Below, one piece after another: positions 28,462 to 37,830 of a DNA stretch of 53,406 bases. Made by a program: the position numbers and the translations under genes. The notes beneath the pieces were generated by a model that saw only the letters and a program-made list of their open reading frames with translations, had not been told where the DNA came from and did no database searches. Position 1 is the stretch's first letter, and every line of letters starts with the position of its first letter. Location: NCBI GenBank assembly GCA_013426805.1, contig JACDZG010000046.1:1-53406 (forward strand), in the 5' to 3' direction. This DNA comes from Chromatiaceae bacterium. GTDB lineage: Bacteria; Pseudomonadota; Gammaproteobacteria; Chromatiales; Chromatiaceae.

Positions 28462-29582
28462 GTGGTGCGGTGGAGGCGGTCGGGCAGACAGAGTGCCCAC
28501 TGCGGATCCTGGCCGTAAGCCCGGTCAGCGCGTACGGCGGCAACAACACGAGTATCCATCGGATTCGAGCACTCGAGGGACTAGGGTGCCAGGTCGCCGT
28601 GTTGGATAGCGCAGCCAACAGTCTAAAGACATGGAACAGTCTGAATTTCCGGCTCCGGCACCGTCTGTTCCGAGCCGGACTGCCCCTTGCTCTGCCGGAT
28701 CTCACCAAACTAAATTCCCGCCTTCTCTCTGCCCTGGCTAAAGAATCTTACCAAATCCTATGGCTAGAGCGCGAGCTATCATTGAGTCCATGTGTACTTT
28801 CACAAGTGCGCTCGAAATATCCACGTACCCTCATTGTAGGGTTCTCCCCGGATGACATGAACGGGCGGCACAACCAGTCATCGCAGTTCTTACGCAGTCT
28901 CCACTTAATCGACGTCTACCTCACGACCAAAACCTACAACGTAGCCGAGCTCAAGGCTCTTGGCTGCCCTCGGGCCGTTTTTGTCGGCAACGGATACGAT
29001 CCGGCCACCTTTAGACCTCTGCCCGTGTCGGAACATGATAAACGGAACCTGGGGGGCGATGTTGGATTCATCGGTACCTTTGAGCCGGATCGAGCTGCTT
29101 CCATCCATTTCCTCGCATCACGAGGCATCAGTGTCCGCATCTGGGGTAACGGCTGGGAACGGATGCGCACGGAGCACACGAACCTGCGCATCGAAGGAAG
29201 GCCACTCTTTGGCGACGACTTCGCTCGCGCGTGTCGTGCCTTTAAGATCAACCTTGGATTCCTGCGCAAATTGAATCGAGATCTCCAGACCACCCGCAGC
29301 GTGGAGATACCGGCGTGCGGTGGATTCATGCTTGCCGAGCGAAGCAGCGAGCACCTCGACCTGTTCTCCGAGGGAGAAGAAGCGGAGTTCTTCAGTTCTC
29401 GTGTCGAGCTCCTTCGGAAATGTCGAGCTTACCTGGCTGATGATGACAAGCGGAATCGGATCGCCGATCGCGGCCACCAGCGCTGCTTGATGAGCGGCTA
29501 TAGCAACACAGACCGGCTTGCCCGAGTTTTTCCCGTTCTCTTGGACAGACTTCAAGATAAGACCGAAAAGGTAGGACTATGA
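28458..29582 (+). CDS. Glycosyltransferase, CgeB-like GT-B fold
   Basis: This 374-aa protein has the N-terminal LRILAVSPVSAYGGNNTSIH (a GxGGxN-type loop), LWLERELSLSPCVLSQVRSK and IVGFSPDDMNGRHNQSSQFL. The C-terminal half DVGFIGTFEPDRAASIHFLA, VRIWGNGWERM, FKINLGFLRKLNRDLQTTRS and VEIPACGGFMLAERSSEHLD closely matches the Glyco_trans_1_2 domain of CgeB-like enzymes. Same family as the gene at 17312, although the two differ in sequence. Start overlaps the methyltransferase stop; stop overlaps the next start (ATGA at 29579). Substrate unknown. Confidence 0.78.
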   Translation: MSGAVEAVGQTECPLRILAVSPVSAYGGNNTSIHRIRALEGLGCQVAVLDSAANSLKTWNSLNFRLRHRLFRAGLPLALPDLTKLNSRLLSALAKESYQILWLERELSLSPCVLSQVRSKYPRTLIVGFSPDDMNGRHNQSSQFLRSLHLIDVYLTTKTYNVAELKALGCPRAVFVGNGYDPATFRPLPVSEHDKRNLGGDVGFIGTFEPDRAASIHFLASRGISVRIWGNGWERMRTEHTNLRIEGRPLFGDDFARACRAFKINLGFLRKLNRDLQTTRSVEIPACGGFMLAERSSEHLDLFSEGEEAEFFSSRVELLRKCRAYLADDDKRNRIADRGHQRCLMSGYSNTDRLARVFPVLLDRLQDKTEKVGL

Positions 29583-30760
29583 ATACCTCACCCTGGCGGA
29601 TCGCCTTTCTGAACTCGCATCCTATCCAGTATTTTGCCCCTCTCTATGCCTACCTCGACTCTCTGGATGACTTCGAGGTCACTGCGCTCTATTGTTCTGA
29701 CTGGAGCCTGCGAGGGGCCAGAGACCCTGGGTTCGAGAAAAGTTTTTCTTGGGATATTGATCTATTAGCCGGATATCGGGCCAGCTTTCTCGGCAAACGT
29801 GCACACACGCGAACCCCTGGTGGGTTTTGGTCACTCTTTTGCCCTGAGGTGTGGCAAGCCATCCGAGGCGGAAGGTTCGACGCATTGATCATTCACGGCC
29901 ATGGTTATGCCGCCAATCTACTTGCACTCGCCGCGGCGAAAGCCGCGGGTATAAAGGTGTTCGTGCGCGGGGAAACGCACCTCGGGCTCAAGCGGACCCT
30001 CGTGAAATCCTTGTTGCGAAAGCCAATCATGAACCTCTTCTACAATCTCTGCGATGGCTGTCTTGCAATCGGGTCGGCAAACCGCGACTTCTACGCGGCA
30101 ACCGGTGTATCTGCTTCCAAGATATTCCAGGTTCCTTATACAGTCGATAACGAGCGGTTTATTGCTGAATCTAAAGTTGATGAGACGCAACGCAACCAGA
30201 TTCGAGCGGATTTCGGACTGCCCATAGACCAGCCGTTGCTCTTGTACGCATCGAAATTCCAGCGGCGCAAGCATCCGGACGACGTGCTGAAAGCCGCGGC
30301 TATGTTGCAGAGCCAAGGATTGAGGCTCAGCATCTTGATGGTTGGAAGCGGCGAAATGAACCAGGAGCTCAGAACTCTGAGCGAGTCCCTCGGTTTAGTT
30401 GACGTCGCCTTTCCTGGCTTCGTGAATCAGGCCGCTTTGCCGCGGGTCTACGGTGCGAGTGATGTCTTTGTTCTTCCGTCGGAGAACGAGCCGTGGGGCC
30501 TGATCGTAAACGAGGCGATGTGCGCCGGTCTGCCGGTTTTGGTGTCAAGCGAAGTTGGATGTGCGCCGGATCTAGTAAGGGATCGAGTGAACGGGTTTAC
30601 CTTTCCCGCAGGTGATTACATGGCCCTGGCGGCCAGGATCAAGGCGATTCTGATAAGCGCAGATCATCGCGCGAAAATGGGTCAAGAAAGTCTTGAGATT
30701 ATTAAGGGGTGGAGTTACAAAGAATGCGCAGCCGGGCTACGTTGCGCACTCGGTGGGTAA
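29579..30760 (+). CDS. Glycosyltransferase family 4
   Basis: A 393-aa retaining GT-B enzyme. The N-terminal start IAFLNSHPIQYFAPLYAYL is typical of a GT4 subset. The C-terminal domain carries LLYASKFQRRKHPDDVLKAA, LSILMVGSGEMNQELRTL, VFVLPSENEPWGLIVNEAMC with the E-x7-E motif (EPWGLIVNE), and AGLPVLVSSEVGCAPDLVRD. It is the last gene of the overlapping set that begins at 24598. The following 350 bases are non-coding. Sugar and linkage cannot be told from sequence. Confidence 0.85.
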   Translation: MNTSPWRIAFLNSHPIQYFAPLYAYLDSLDDFEVTALYCSDWSLRGARDPGFEKSFSWDIDLLAGYRASFLGKRAHTRTPGGFWSLFCPEVWQAIRGGRFDALIIHGHGYAANLLALAAAKAAGIKVFVRGETHLGLKRTLVKSLLRKPIMNLFYNLCDGCLAIGSANRDFYAATGVSASKIFQVPYTVDNERFIAESKVDETQRNQIRADFGLPIDQPLLLYASKFQRRKHPDDVLKAAAMLQSQGLRLSILMVGSGEMNQELRTLSESLGLVDVAFPGFVNQAALPRVYGASDVFVLPSENEPWGLIVNEAMCAGLPVLVSSEVGCAPDLVRDRVNGFTFPAGDYMALAARIKAILISADHRAKMGQESLEIIKGWSYKECAAGLRCALGG

Positions 30761-31112
30761 CGAGTCGACTCAGGTGTATATGTGTAATCAACGCGGCGGG
30801 GATCTATTGCACGGTCCAGGCTTCGTCGGAGGTTGAGCATCACCCTCACGCGTAAGGTGATTGCGCGTGCCAAGTTTTGGGATGAACAACTGGCCCCACC
30901 CGGTCCCTGTGTTGTTCCCGCCTGGGACATAGCTTCCTGCTGTCTCATAGCTGGTATTCTTCGAACATCGAGCTTGTTCTTTTCTGCGGATAAATGGGGA
31001 TGAAGCAGAGCCACCGGCAGTGCGTAAGAACGCACGGGTCTTAATCTGCTGGAACCCGATTTTGGCGTTTGGTCCAGAGCCGCTTCTGAACGTACGAAAC
31101 AAGGTATAATTC
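30761..31112 (+). other. Non-coding gap of 352 bases, possible promoter region
   Basis: I see no coding potential on either strand. A short inverted repeat (atcacc, loop, ggtgat, about 30838-30860) is present without a U-tract. The gap separates two overlapping-gene blocks, so a terminator or new promoter may be here, but I cannot identify one. Confidence 0.4.
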
Positions 31113-31961
31113 ATGGCTGTCTCCATTATTGTCTTGACGTATCGCCGGCCAAAGGGATTGGCGATGACCTTAGAGAGTCTCTTGCGGCAGACTTATTCGG
31201 ATTTCGAGATCTTGATTAGCGATGATGCGTCGGGTGATGAGACACTTGCGGTCTGCGCGGAATTCCAGAAGCAGGATAGCCGGGTGCGATACCGGACTAA
31301 CCCGCGAAATCTTGGGATGCCAGGAAATCTTAACGCGGCAATCGCGGATTGCAACTACGAATTAATTGTCAACTGTCATGATGCCGATATCTACAAGCAC
31401 GATCTTATTGAGAAGTGGGTGACGGTAATGGAGAGCCATCCTTCAGTTGGGTTCGCCTGCACTAACTTTCATGAGATGGATTCGGAAGGCTTTATCCCGG
31501 AGGCGGTTGAAGAAGCCCAGCCCGATGTGCCGCCAATCATGAATGGCAGAGACTTCCTAGGAGATAGGTTTTTTCGGTGGTCAAATTGGCATTTCGGCTC
31601 TTGGGTGTGGGGGACCACGATTTGTCGGCGTTCGATTTATGAACGAATGGGCTATTTTGATCCGGTTTATGGGTTCTATTCTGATGTTGACATGTGGATG
31701 CGCATTGCGCTGGAGCAAGACGTCGGCATTGTGCGGGGGGTCCATATTTTTCTGCCCCCGCGATCGGAGGCGCCCAGATTGTTTGATCAACGCGATAGCG
31801 GAAAGATCATCCGAAGAATGTTTTGGCGAAACCGGATCAGATATGCGAGTGCGGCGGAGGCGTCAATGTCCAATCAAGTCTTGATGCACATGACGCACGT
31901 GGCCCTTCAGAGAACTCAGGGAGCGCTTTCTACGATCAAGCGATCGCTCCAAGGAGCCTGA
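31113..31961 (+). CDS. Glycosyltransferase family 2
   Basis: A 282-aa GT-A enzyme. SIIVLTYRRPKGLAMTLESL at the start, then QTYSDFEILISDDASGDETL, RVRYRTNPRNLGMPGNLNAA, and the DxD-type VNCHDADIYKHDLIEKWV. WVWGTTICRRSIYERMGYFD and FYSDVDMWMRIALEQDVGIV (the ED-like acidic pair) complete the GT2 pattern. No transmembrane segment is evident. It lies 25 bases before the polymerase gene and was probably co-transcribed with it. Confidence 0.85.
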   Translation: MAVSIIVLTYRRPKGLAMTLESLLRQTYSDFEILISDDASGDETLAVCAEFQKQDSRVRYRTNPRNLGMPGNLNAAIADCNYELIVNCHDADIYKHDLIEKWVTVMESHPSVGFACTNFHEMDSEGFIPEAVEEAQPDVPPIMNGRDFLGDRFFRWSNWHFGSWVWGTTICRRSIYERMGYFDPVYGFYSDVDMWMRIALEQDVGIVRGVHIFLPPRSEAPRLFDQRDSGKIIRRMFWRNRIRYASAAEASMSNQVLMHMTHVALQRTQGALSTIKRSLQGA

Positions 31962-31986
31962 GGAGCCTCGGACGGGAACCTTTACA

Positions 31987-33507
31987 ATGATCGGTCGGCC
32001 GCAGAAAGGCATGCTTTTGCATGACCGTCGCTCACCGAAACAGATGTTGTCGCGTTTCGAGTTGATCATCGAAAGGCTTTTATTGGTGTTCTTCGTCCTT
32101 CTGGTCGTCGTTTTGGTTGCGTTGGGACTGGATAGTCCGGAGGGACTACCGAAACTCTCTTTTCTCCTGCAAATGGCCGTGATCGCTTCGTTCGGCTGGG
32201 CGACTTTTGGCGTCTTCAGGATTCACCCGATTCTGCTGGTGCTGCCGATCACCTACCTTTTCGTGGATGCCAATGCTGTTCTGGGTTTGGGTCCGCTCCA
32301 GCTTCTGATTTATCCAGATGCGCTACCTCCTGAGTTCGGTTACCGGGAGCTACTCGCCGTACAGGGCCAAAGTATCACAGGGCTTTTTTTCGTTGTCCTT
32401 GGCGTCATAGTCGCGTCTCGGTTTCTTCGGGCTGATATCACCCGTATGCTGTCGGCGGTTTCGGGTCTTAGGGCGGATTCTGGATCGCGGTCAGTCAAAG
32501 TTGCGCTTAACGCTAACCCGGGGCTAGCGCATGAGCTCACCCTAGCGTATCGGATATTGGCGGCCACTGCGGTGTTCTTGCATGGCGTGAGATGGGGCTT
32601 CGGGATCGACATTGGTGCGCTGCTTCCCGGATTCTTGGGCGTGGTGAATAGTGCGGGTTCTGTTGCGATCGTCGTCGGGGCAATTCTCGCAAGCCATAAG
32701 GGCTCGTTGAAGAGATGGAGCTTCTTGATCTTCTTGGTTTTGGTGGAGTCTGCTGCCGGCGCTCTGGATCTCATGAGAGGGGCAGCGTTGATGCCTTGGC
32801 TCTTCTTGATGATGGGCCTTGTCATTCACACTGGCCGTTATATGTTCGCTGTCGCGGGCATTTTGTTTGTTGTTGTGGTTTACCCGATTGTGACCCCGTA
32901 CTTTAAGGCCGGGCGTGGTGATGTCTGGTTTTCGCAGTCGATGAACTCCGAGCAGTATTGGTCGGAGGCCCTATTCGGTGGACTCGGTAGCGGGGTTGGT
33001 ACGGGGCCCCCGGATCGGTCTATCGAACCCGAAGATGATTGGAATCCTCTGCACCGATTCGACTACTCTCCGGTCCAGCATGGATTAATGACCCTGTATG
33101 ATCGGGGTGAACCCGGGAGCACCTACGAGAAGATCCACTGGCTTTTTCTTCCTCGGTTCTTGTTTCCCGGGAAGCCTCCAATCAACTTTGCGACCGAAGT
33201 GACGGAGGTGCTCTTTGGGCATGTGACGAGTTCTACTGGATCGACAATCTTCGGTGAAGCGTATTGGAATGGCGGATGGGCTTTTGTGATCTTGAGCGCC
33301 AGTCTTTTTGGTGGCTGCATTTACTTGGTTTCCGTGGTCGTGCTAAAGCTGTTGATGGAGAGAAGTGCGTTCGGGTGGCTTGTGGCAATGGTTGGGTGGA
33401 GTCTGGGTGCGTCGATCGGCAATTTATTCACCGCTGGATTCTTGGGTCCTTTAGTCGTGTTCATGAGTCTTGCTGTGCTTCATCGGGCCGTTCGGCGAGT
33501 GGTTTGA
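31987..33507 (+). CDS. wzy: Wzy-like polysaccharide repeat-unit polymerase (membrane protein)
   Basis: This 506-aa protein has about 10-12 hydrophobic helices (LLLVFFVLLVVVLVALGLD, FLLQMAVIASFGWATFGVF, YMFAVAGILFVVVVYPIV, GWAFVILSASLFGGCIYLVS). A large periplasmic loop follows VVYPIVTPYFKAGRGDVWF and includes FLPRFLFPGKPPINFATEVT. This layout is that of Wzy/O-antigen ligase-like polymerases. No sequence motif proves the assignment; it rests on topology, context and the presence of Wzx. The true start may be ATG 31987 or an internal ATG (32017, 32044). The 206 bases after it hold no gene. Confidence 0.65.
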   Translation: MIGRPQKGMLLHDRRSPKQMLSRFELIIERLLLVFFVLLVVVLVALGLDSPEGLPKLSFLLQMAVIASFGWATFGVFRIHPILLVLPITYLFVDANAVLGLGPLQLLIYPDALPPEFGYRELLAVQGQSITGLFFVVLGVIVASRFLRADITRMLSAVSGLRADSGSRSVKVALNANPGLAHELTLAYRILAATAVFLHGVRWGFGIDIGALLPGFLGVVNSAGSVAIVVGAILASHKGSLKRWSFLIFLVLVESAAGALDLMRGAALMPWLFLMMGLVIHTGRYMFAVAGILFVVVVYPIVTPYFKAGRGDVWFSQSMNSEQYWSEALFGGLGSGVGTGPPDRSIEPEDDWNPLHRFDYSPVQHGLMTLYDRGEPGSTYEKIHWLFLPRFLFPGKPPINFATEVTEVLFGHVTSSTGSTIFGEAYWNGGWAFVILSASLFGGCIYLVSVVVLKLLMERSAFGWLVAMVGWSLGASIGNLFTAGFLGPLVVFMSLAVLHRAVRRVV

Positions 33508-33713
33508 GTCCTGGAGCGCTCTTGGATGCCAACAATAGACTCTTTGCTGCGAGGCACGGACTTAGTTTCGGTCTGTTGCTGCTTGTATGGCAAGCTTCAG
33601 GAGGTCGTTCGGTGTGATGAGGGATGAGATTTGTGCGCATTCGTGGTGGACGGTAATGGGCGGCCCGCGACGAACGCTATAGATGGGCGTTGTCCGGTGT
33701 GGGGGATTCTCTA

Positions 33714-35579
33714 ATGTGCGGCATTACCGGGTTATTTTCTTTCTCCGTCGGGCGGGGGTTTCCCAGTCGGGATCTTCTAAACCGGTTGTCTGCGTCGCTT
33801 ATCGCGCGCGGTCCGGATTCATTTGGGTACTGGGAAGCGCAGGATGGGTCTGTGATGCTTGCACATCGGCGACTTGCGATCATTGACCTGACTGCGGCTG
33901 GGAATCAACCTTTTGTGGATTCGCACAGCGAGAATGTCCTGGTGTTCAACGGCGAGATCTACAATTTTCGTGAATTGCGTCGGAATCTTGAAGCTGCGGG
34001 ACATGTTTTCATTTCTGACGGGGACAGCGAGGTGATCCTGAAGGGGTATCGGGAGTGGGGCGAGGCGATGGTGCCTCGCTTGCGCGGTATGTTTGCATTC
34101 GCGCTTTGGGATGCGCGCGATCGCCGCTTGCTGCTCGCACGGGATCCTTATGGCATCAAGCCGCTGTACTACGTCGATCGTGGAGGATGTTTGACCTTCG
34201 CTTCGCAGGTGCGGCCATTGCGGAAGCACGTTGCGACCCGCAGTGAGCCTGATCCGGCCGGGATCGTGGGTTTTCTGCTGATGGGCAGCGTCCCGGAACC
34301 TTGGACGATGTACGCGGGTATCCGGGCGGTTCCGGCGGGCTCCATGCTTTCGGTGAGCGCGCAGGGTGTTTCCTTGCCCAAGACCTTCGCCTCGGTGGGT
34401 CGAGTCTGGGCGATGGCTGCCGAACACCCCAAGAAATTGGACGCAGACGGTTTTGCCGAACGCGTTCGGTCGGCAATGGCTGCATCGGTCACCGCGCACT
34501 GTGTCGCGGATGTGCCGGTGGGGGCTTTTTTGTCCGCCGGGGTCGATTCCGGCGCATTAGTCGGCTTGATGGCCGAAGACCCCGCTTCAGTGTTGCGGAC
34601 GATGACACTCGGCGTCGGGGAGTTTCGTGGCGGCGCACAGGATGAAGTCACACTGGCGGAGGCGATGGCACGCCGTTACGGCACGGCCCATGAAACCGTC
34701 TGGATCGATGACGCGGAGGTAATGTCCGACTTGCCTCGGGTGTTGGCAGACATGGATCAGCCGAGCGTTGATGGGGTGAATACTTGGCTCGTCAGCAAAT
34801 ATGCTGCAAGGTCGGGGCTGAAGGTCGTGGTGTCCGGCGTCGGGGGCGATGAGTTGTTCGGAGGTTACCGGCATTTCACGGATCTACCGCGCTGGCGGGA
34901 TCGGATCAGGATGGCGGCGAAAGTTCCTGGTCTGCTGCCTCTGGCGGCGTCGACTTCCCATTGGGCCCACCGATTCGGATGGGTGCACGCCAAGGCGGAG
35001 GGGCTGGCGCGTTTGGGTAAGAACCTTCCAGGCCTGTATTTGGTGCGTCGTGGCTTATTTATGCCTTGGGAATTGTCGCAGTTCCTGGATGATGACCTGT
35101 TGCGTGAGGGTCTTGCTGCGCTTAAGCCACCGGATTTCCTCCGAGAGCAATCTTCAGGAGAGACGGGGTGGGATTATGCGGCGATCGCGGCCCTCGAGGC
35201 GGGTTCGTATCTGCGTAACCAATTGTTGCGCGACAGCGACTGGGCGAGCATGGCGCACTCGCTCGAATTGCGCACGCCTTTGGTGGATTATCAGCTTCTC
35301 CAAGAGCTCGCGCCGATCCTGGCAGCGCCTCGCCCTGTCGGCATGGAAGGGAAGCGAGCGTTAGCCTTGGCCCCGCGCCCGGTCTTGCCGAATACTCTGA
35401 TCAACCGTCCCAAGTCCGGGTTCGCTTTGCCAATGGATCGCTGGATCACGCGGACGGAAGTCTTAACTGAATGGCGTCAGCAGCCGTCGCTCGATCGCAA
35501 GGGCACGCCGTGGGCTCGGCGCATGGCTTACGCATTAGTGGCGAATCAGTTTCCAAGAATCGTTAAGGCACAGGCGTGA
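33714..35579 (+). CDS. asnB: Asparagine synthase-like glutamine amidotransferase (2)
   Basis: A 621-aa paralog. Met-Cys2 start (MCGITGLFSFSVGRGFPSRD), ARGPDSFGYW, LAHRRLAIIDLTAAGNQPF and FNGEIYNFRELRRNLEAAG form the glutaminase. The synthetase domain has FLSAGVDSGALVGLM, in which the PP-loop reads SAGVDSG rather than the SGGxDSS of copy 1, and VVSGVGGDELFGGYRHFTDL. The Ala substitution is seen in some polysaccharide-locus members and need not be inactivating. The two copies are not recent duplicates, so they probably act on different sugar acids or positions. ATG 33714 is set by Cys2. Confidence 0.83.
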   Translation: MCGITGLFSFSVGRGFPSRDLLNRLSASLIARGPDSFGYWEAQDGSVMLAHRRLAIIDLTAAGNQPFVDSHSENVLVFNGEIYNFRELRRNLEAAGHVFISDGDSEVILKGYREWGEAMVPRLRGMFAFALWDARDRRLLLARDPYGIKPLYYVDRGGCLTFASQVRPLRKHVATRSEPDPAGIVGFLLMGSVPEPWTMYAGIRAVPAGSMLSVSAQGVSLPKTFASVGRVWAMAAEHPKKLDADGFAERVRSAMAASVTAHCVADVPVGAFLSAGVDSGALVGLMAEDPASVLRTMTLGVGEFRGGAQDEVTLAEAMARRYGTAHETVWIDDAEVMSDLPRVLADMDQPSVDGVNTWLVSKYAARSGLKVVVSGVGGDELFGGYRHFTDLPRWRDRIRMAAKVPGLLPLAASTSHWAHRFGWVHAKAEGLARLGKNLPGLYLVRRGLFMPWELSQFLDDDLLREGLAALKPPDFLREQSSGETGWDYAAIAALEAGSYLRNQLLRDSDWASMAHSLELRTPLVDYQLLQELAPILAAPRPVGMEGKRALALAPRPVLPNTLINRPKSGFALPMDRWITRTEVLTEWRQQPSLDRKGTPWARRMAYALVANQFPRIVKAQA

Positions 35580-35651
35580 TGGCCGTGGTTCTTGGTCATT
35601 TCAAGTAGATTTCAGGATGGACCATTCAGGGTTGCCGATGAGGATCAAAAC

Positions 35652-36515
35652 GTGAGATCGATTCTTAAGCGAGAGCAAGTTGATTCAGAATTGGAAGGGG
35701 TTCAGGCCGGAAACCGCCAGTGGTGGACTGACTCCACCATGTCGTACGATTGGAAGAAAGCCATCAAACATGAGCCCTTTAGTCGTGAGTGGTTTGATGA
35801 ATCGGACCGGCGCTTCGTTCATGCGGCAAGACTTTTCGCGCATGCTGTAACCCCATTCGACAAAATCATCCCATTCGAGCGATTACGGGGCAAAAAGGTT
35901 CTTGAAATTGGTTGCGGAATGGGTTACCATACGGAGCTGATGACGCGGGCGGGAGCGATCGTGACGTCTATAGACATCTCGGATACGAGTGTTATGGCTA
36001 CAAAAGCTCGCCTCTCCATCAAAGGCCTGGGTGGTGATGTTGTCCAGATGGATGCCCGGCAAATGAATTTCGCTGACAATAGCTTTGACTTCGTCTGGTC
36101 TTGGGGGGTTATACACCATTCGGCATGGACTTGCGCTATTGTTAAGGAAATTTCCCGAGTGCTAAAAGAAGGCGGCCAATCACGAGTGATGGTATACAAC
36201 CTTAATGGCATGAGCGCCTATATATCAATAGTTCGAGATTACTTGGGTGGGTTTTGGCGTGGGCGTACGCTTGATGCGTGCCTTTGGAAAAGATCTGATG
36301 GCTTCATGGCCCGTTACTACACAGCCGACATATTGTCAGACGTCTTCCTGTGCTTTTTTCGTTCGGCTGATGTAAACGTCTATGGTCAGGACGCGGATGC
36401 AGTGCCATTGCCGCGATATCTTCGGCGTCCTCTCCTTCGAGTGCTGTCTGAAACGACGCTTGTGAGACTGATTGCACGGCGAGGGGGTTTCTTGTTTGTC
36501 ATAGCGAATAAATAG
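35652..36515 (+). CDS. Class I SAM-dependent methyltransferase
   Basis: A 287-aa protein: an N-terminal lead (RSILKREQVDSELEGVQAGN), then SAM motif GKKVLEIGCGMGYHTELMTR, IVTSIDISDTSVMATKARLS, and FDFVWSWGVIHHSAWTCAIV followed by VLKEGGQSRVMVYN. GTG 35652 is preferred, with GAGG ten bases upstream; an in-frame TTG at 35592 is possible. The gene is AT-richer than its neighbours. It is followed by 206 non-coding bases. The target is unknown. Confidence 0.78.
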   Translation: MRSILKREQVDSELEGVQAGNRQWWTDSTMSYDWKKAIKHEPFSREWFDESDRRFVHAARLFAHAVTPFDKIIPFERLRGKKVLEIGCGMGYHTELMTRAGAIVTSIDISDTSVMATKARLSIKGLGGDVVQMDARQMNFADNSFDFVWSWGVIHHSAWTCAIVKEISRVLKEGGQSRVMVYNLNGMSAYISIVRDYLGGFWRGRTLDACLWKRSDGFMARYYTADILSDVFLCFFRSADVNVYGQDADAVPLPRYLRRPLLRVLSETTLVRLIARRGGFLFVIANK

Positions 36516-36721
36516 CAGGATTGCGTGGTAAGGTTCCTAGCTTGGTGTCGGTTTTTCCAATGCTTAAGCGCCTTAAGTAATTTTAGGCGCGCTTCTTAGC
36601 TGACTTCAATAGCGGCCGGTTTCTCAACCCTGCGCTACCATAGTATTGATGCTGGGTGGAACAATTAGTTGAATCCTGTCTTAATCCCGAGAGCAGTTTT
36701 GGGCGTTTCTAGGTTCCGCGA

Positions 36722-37738
36722 ATGATTCGAGTGATGCAGTTTGTGCGCCGACCTGGTCCCGGATTCTATAGTCTGGAGAGGTTGTATCAGGATGTAGGAA
36801 ACTACCTGCCATCTGATATCCAAGTGGAGAGCAGGGTCAACCGGCACTTCTCCCGCGGAGTTCTAGGCCGGCTTTCGGACGCACTGACTGCGGCGGGTTC
36901 GCAGCGGGATGTGAACCACGTCACGGGTGATGTCCACTACCTCACCTATTTCCTCGATCGTCGCCGGACGGTCCTCACCATCCTGGACTGCATAGCCCTT
37001 GAGCGCTCCGCTGGCGTGAAGTTCTGGCTGCTTTGGTTGTTCTGGTTCTGGCTTCCGGAAAAGCGTTGCGCCATGATTCCCGTCATCTCGGAAGCGACGC
37101 GTCAACAGGTTCTGAAGTATCTGCGCTGTGACCCCAACAAGGTTCGGGTGATCCATTGCAATGTCTCCGATGAGTTTCAGCCTGCCCCGAAGCCATTTGC
37201 GTCCGATTGTCCGCGAATCCTCCATGTGGGCACACCGGAAAACAAGAATCTAGAGCGCCACGTCGCCGCACTTGAAGACATCAGGTGCCGGTTGGTCATC
37301 ATTGGGCAACTGTCGCTGTCGCAAACAGCGACTCTGCAGCGATATCGAATCCAATACGAGAACCTGTCAAGGCTGTCCCGCGAGGCGCTCGTAGCAGAGT
37401 ACCAGCGCTGCGACCTGCTCTTGTTTGCATCGACCTACGAAGGGTTCGGCTTACCCATTATCGAGGCGCAGGCCGTTGGGCGGCCAGTGGTGACCAGCAA
37501 CCTGTGGTCCATGCCCGAGGTTGGCGGAGAGGGGGCCTGCCTCGTGAATCCGTTCGATGTAGCGAGCATCCGGGCGGGAGTGCAAAAGGTTCTGTCCGAC
37601 GCGGAGTATCGCGCTGCATTGATCGCTCAGGGGTTGGAGAACGTTAAACGATTTCGCACGAACGTGATTGCAGAGCAGTACGCTGCGCTTTACCGCGAGG
37701 TGTATGAGCGGTCTCGTCACTCGGAGTTGAAGCCATGA
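36722..37738 (+). CDS. Glycosyltransferase family 4
   Basis: A 338-aa GT-B enzyme. N-terminal IRVMQFVRRPGPGFYSLERL, then DVHYLTYFLDRRRTVLTILD, IPVISEATRQQVLKYLRCDP and VRVIHCNVSDEFQPAPKPF. The C-terminal domain has ILHVGTPENKNLERHVAALE, LLLFASTYEGFGLPIIEAQA (E-x7-E: EGFGLPIIE) and GRPVVTSNLWSMPEVGGEGA, all characteristic of GT4 mannosyl/glucosyl-type transferases. The last bases (ATGA) overlap a short signal-peptide-like frame. Substrate unknown. Confidence 0.85.
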   Translation: MIRVMQFVRRPGPGFYSLERLYQDVGNYLPSDIQVESRVNRHFSRGVLGRLSDALTAAGSQRDVNHVTGDVHYLTYFLDRRRTVLTILDCIALERSAGVKFWLLWLFWFWLPEKRCAMIPVISEATRQQVLKYLRCDPNKVRVIHCNVSDEFQPAPKPFASDCPRILHVGTPENKNLERHVAALEDIRCRLVIIGQLSLSQTATLQRYRIQYENLSRLSREALVAEYQRCDLLLFASTYEGFGLPIIEAQAVGRPVVTSNLWSMPEVGGEGACLVNPFDVASIRAGVQKVLSDAEYRAALIAQGLENVKRFRTNVIAEQYAALYREVYERSRHSELKP

Positions 37739-37830
37739 AACATGGAGGATTGCGACGTGCAACGGTGGTCTTTACCGTCGGTGTAGGGCTTCAAGCGTTC
37801 GCGGCAGACGGCGATCGCTCGTGCGCCTGA
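37735..37830 (+). CDS. 31-residue ORF resembling a severed signal peptide
   Basis: MKHGGLRRATVVFTVGVGLQ, then AFAADGDRSCA. It has a basic start, a hydrophobic core and an AFA-A cleavage-like site, but stops just after. It begins within the ATGA of the preceding glycosyltransferase and ends inside the next gene's first codons. It may be the stump of a secreted protein gene lost by deletion, or chance. Translational coupling between the two flanking glycosyltransferases could use it. Confidence 0.25.
   Translation: MKHGGLRRATVVFTVGVGLQAFAADGDRSCA

Noticed and set aside
36560-36600. Palindrome cttaagcgccttaag and a nearby inverted repeat as a terminator
   Set aside because: The stem is imperfect and there is no U-tract; too weak to call.
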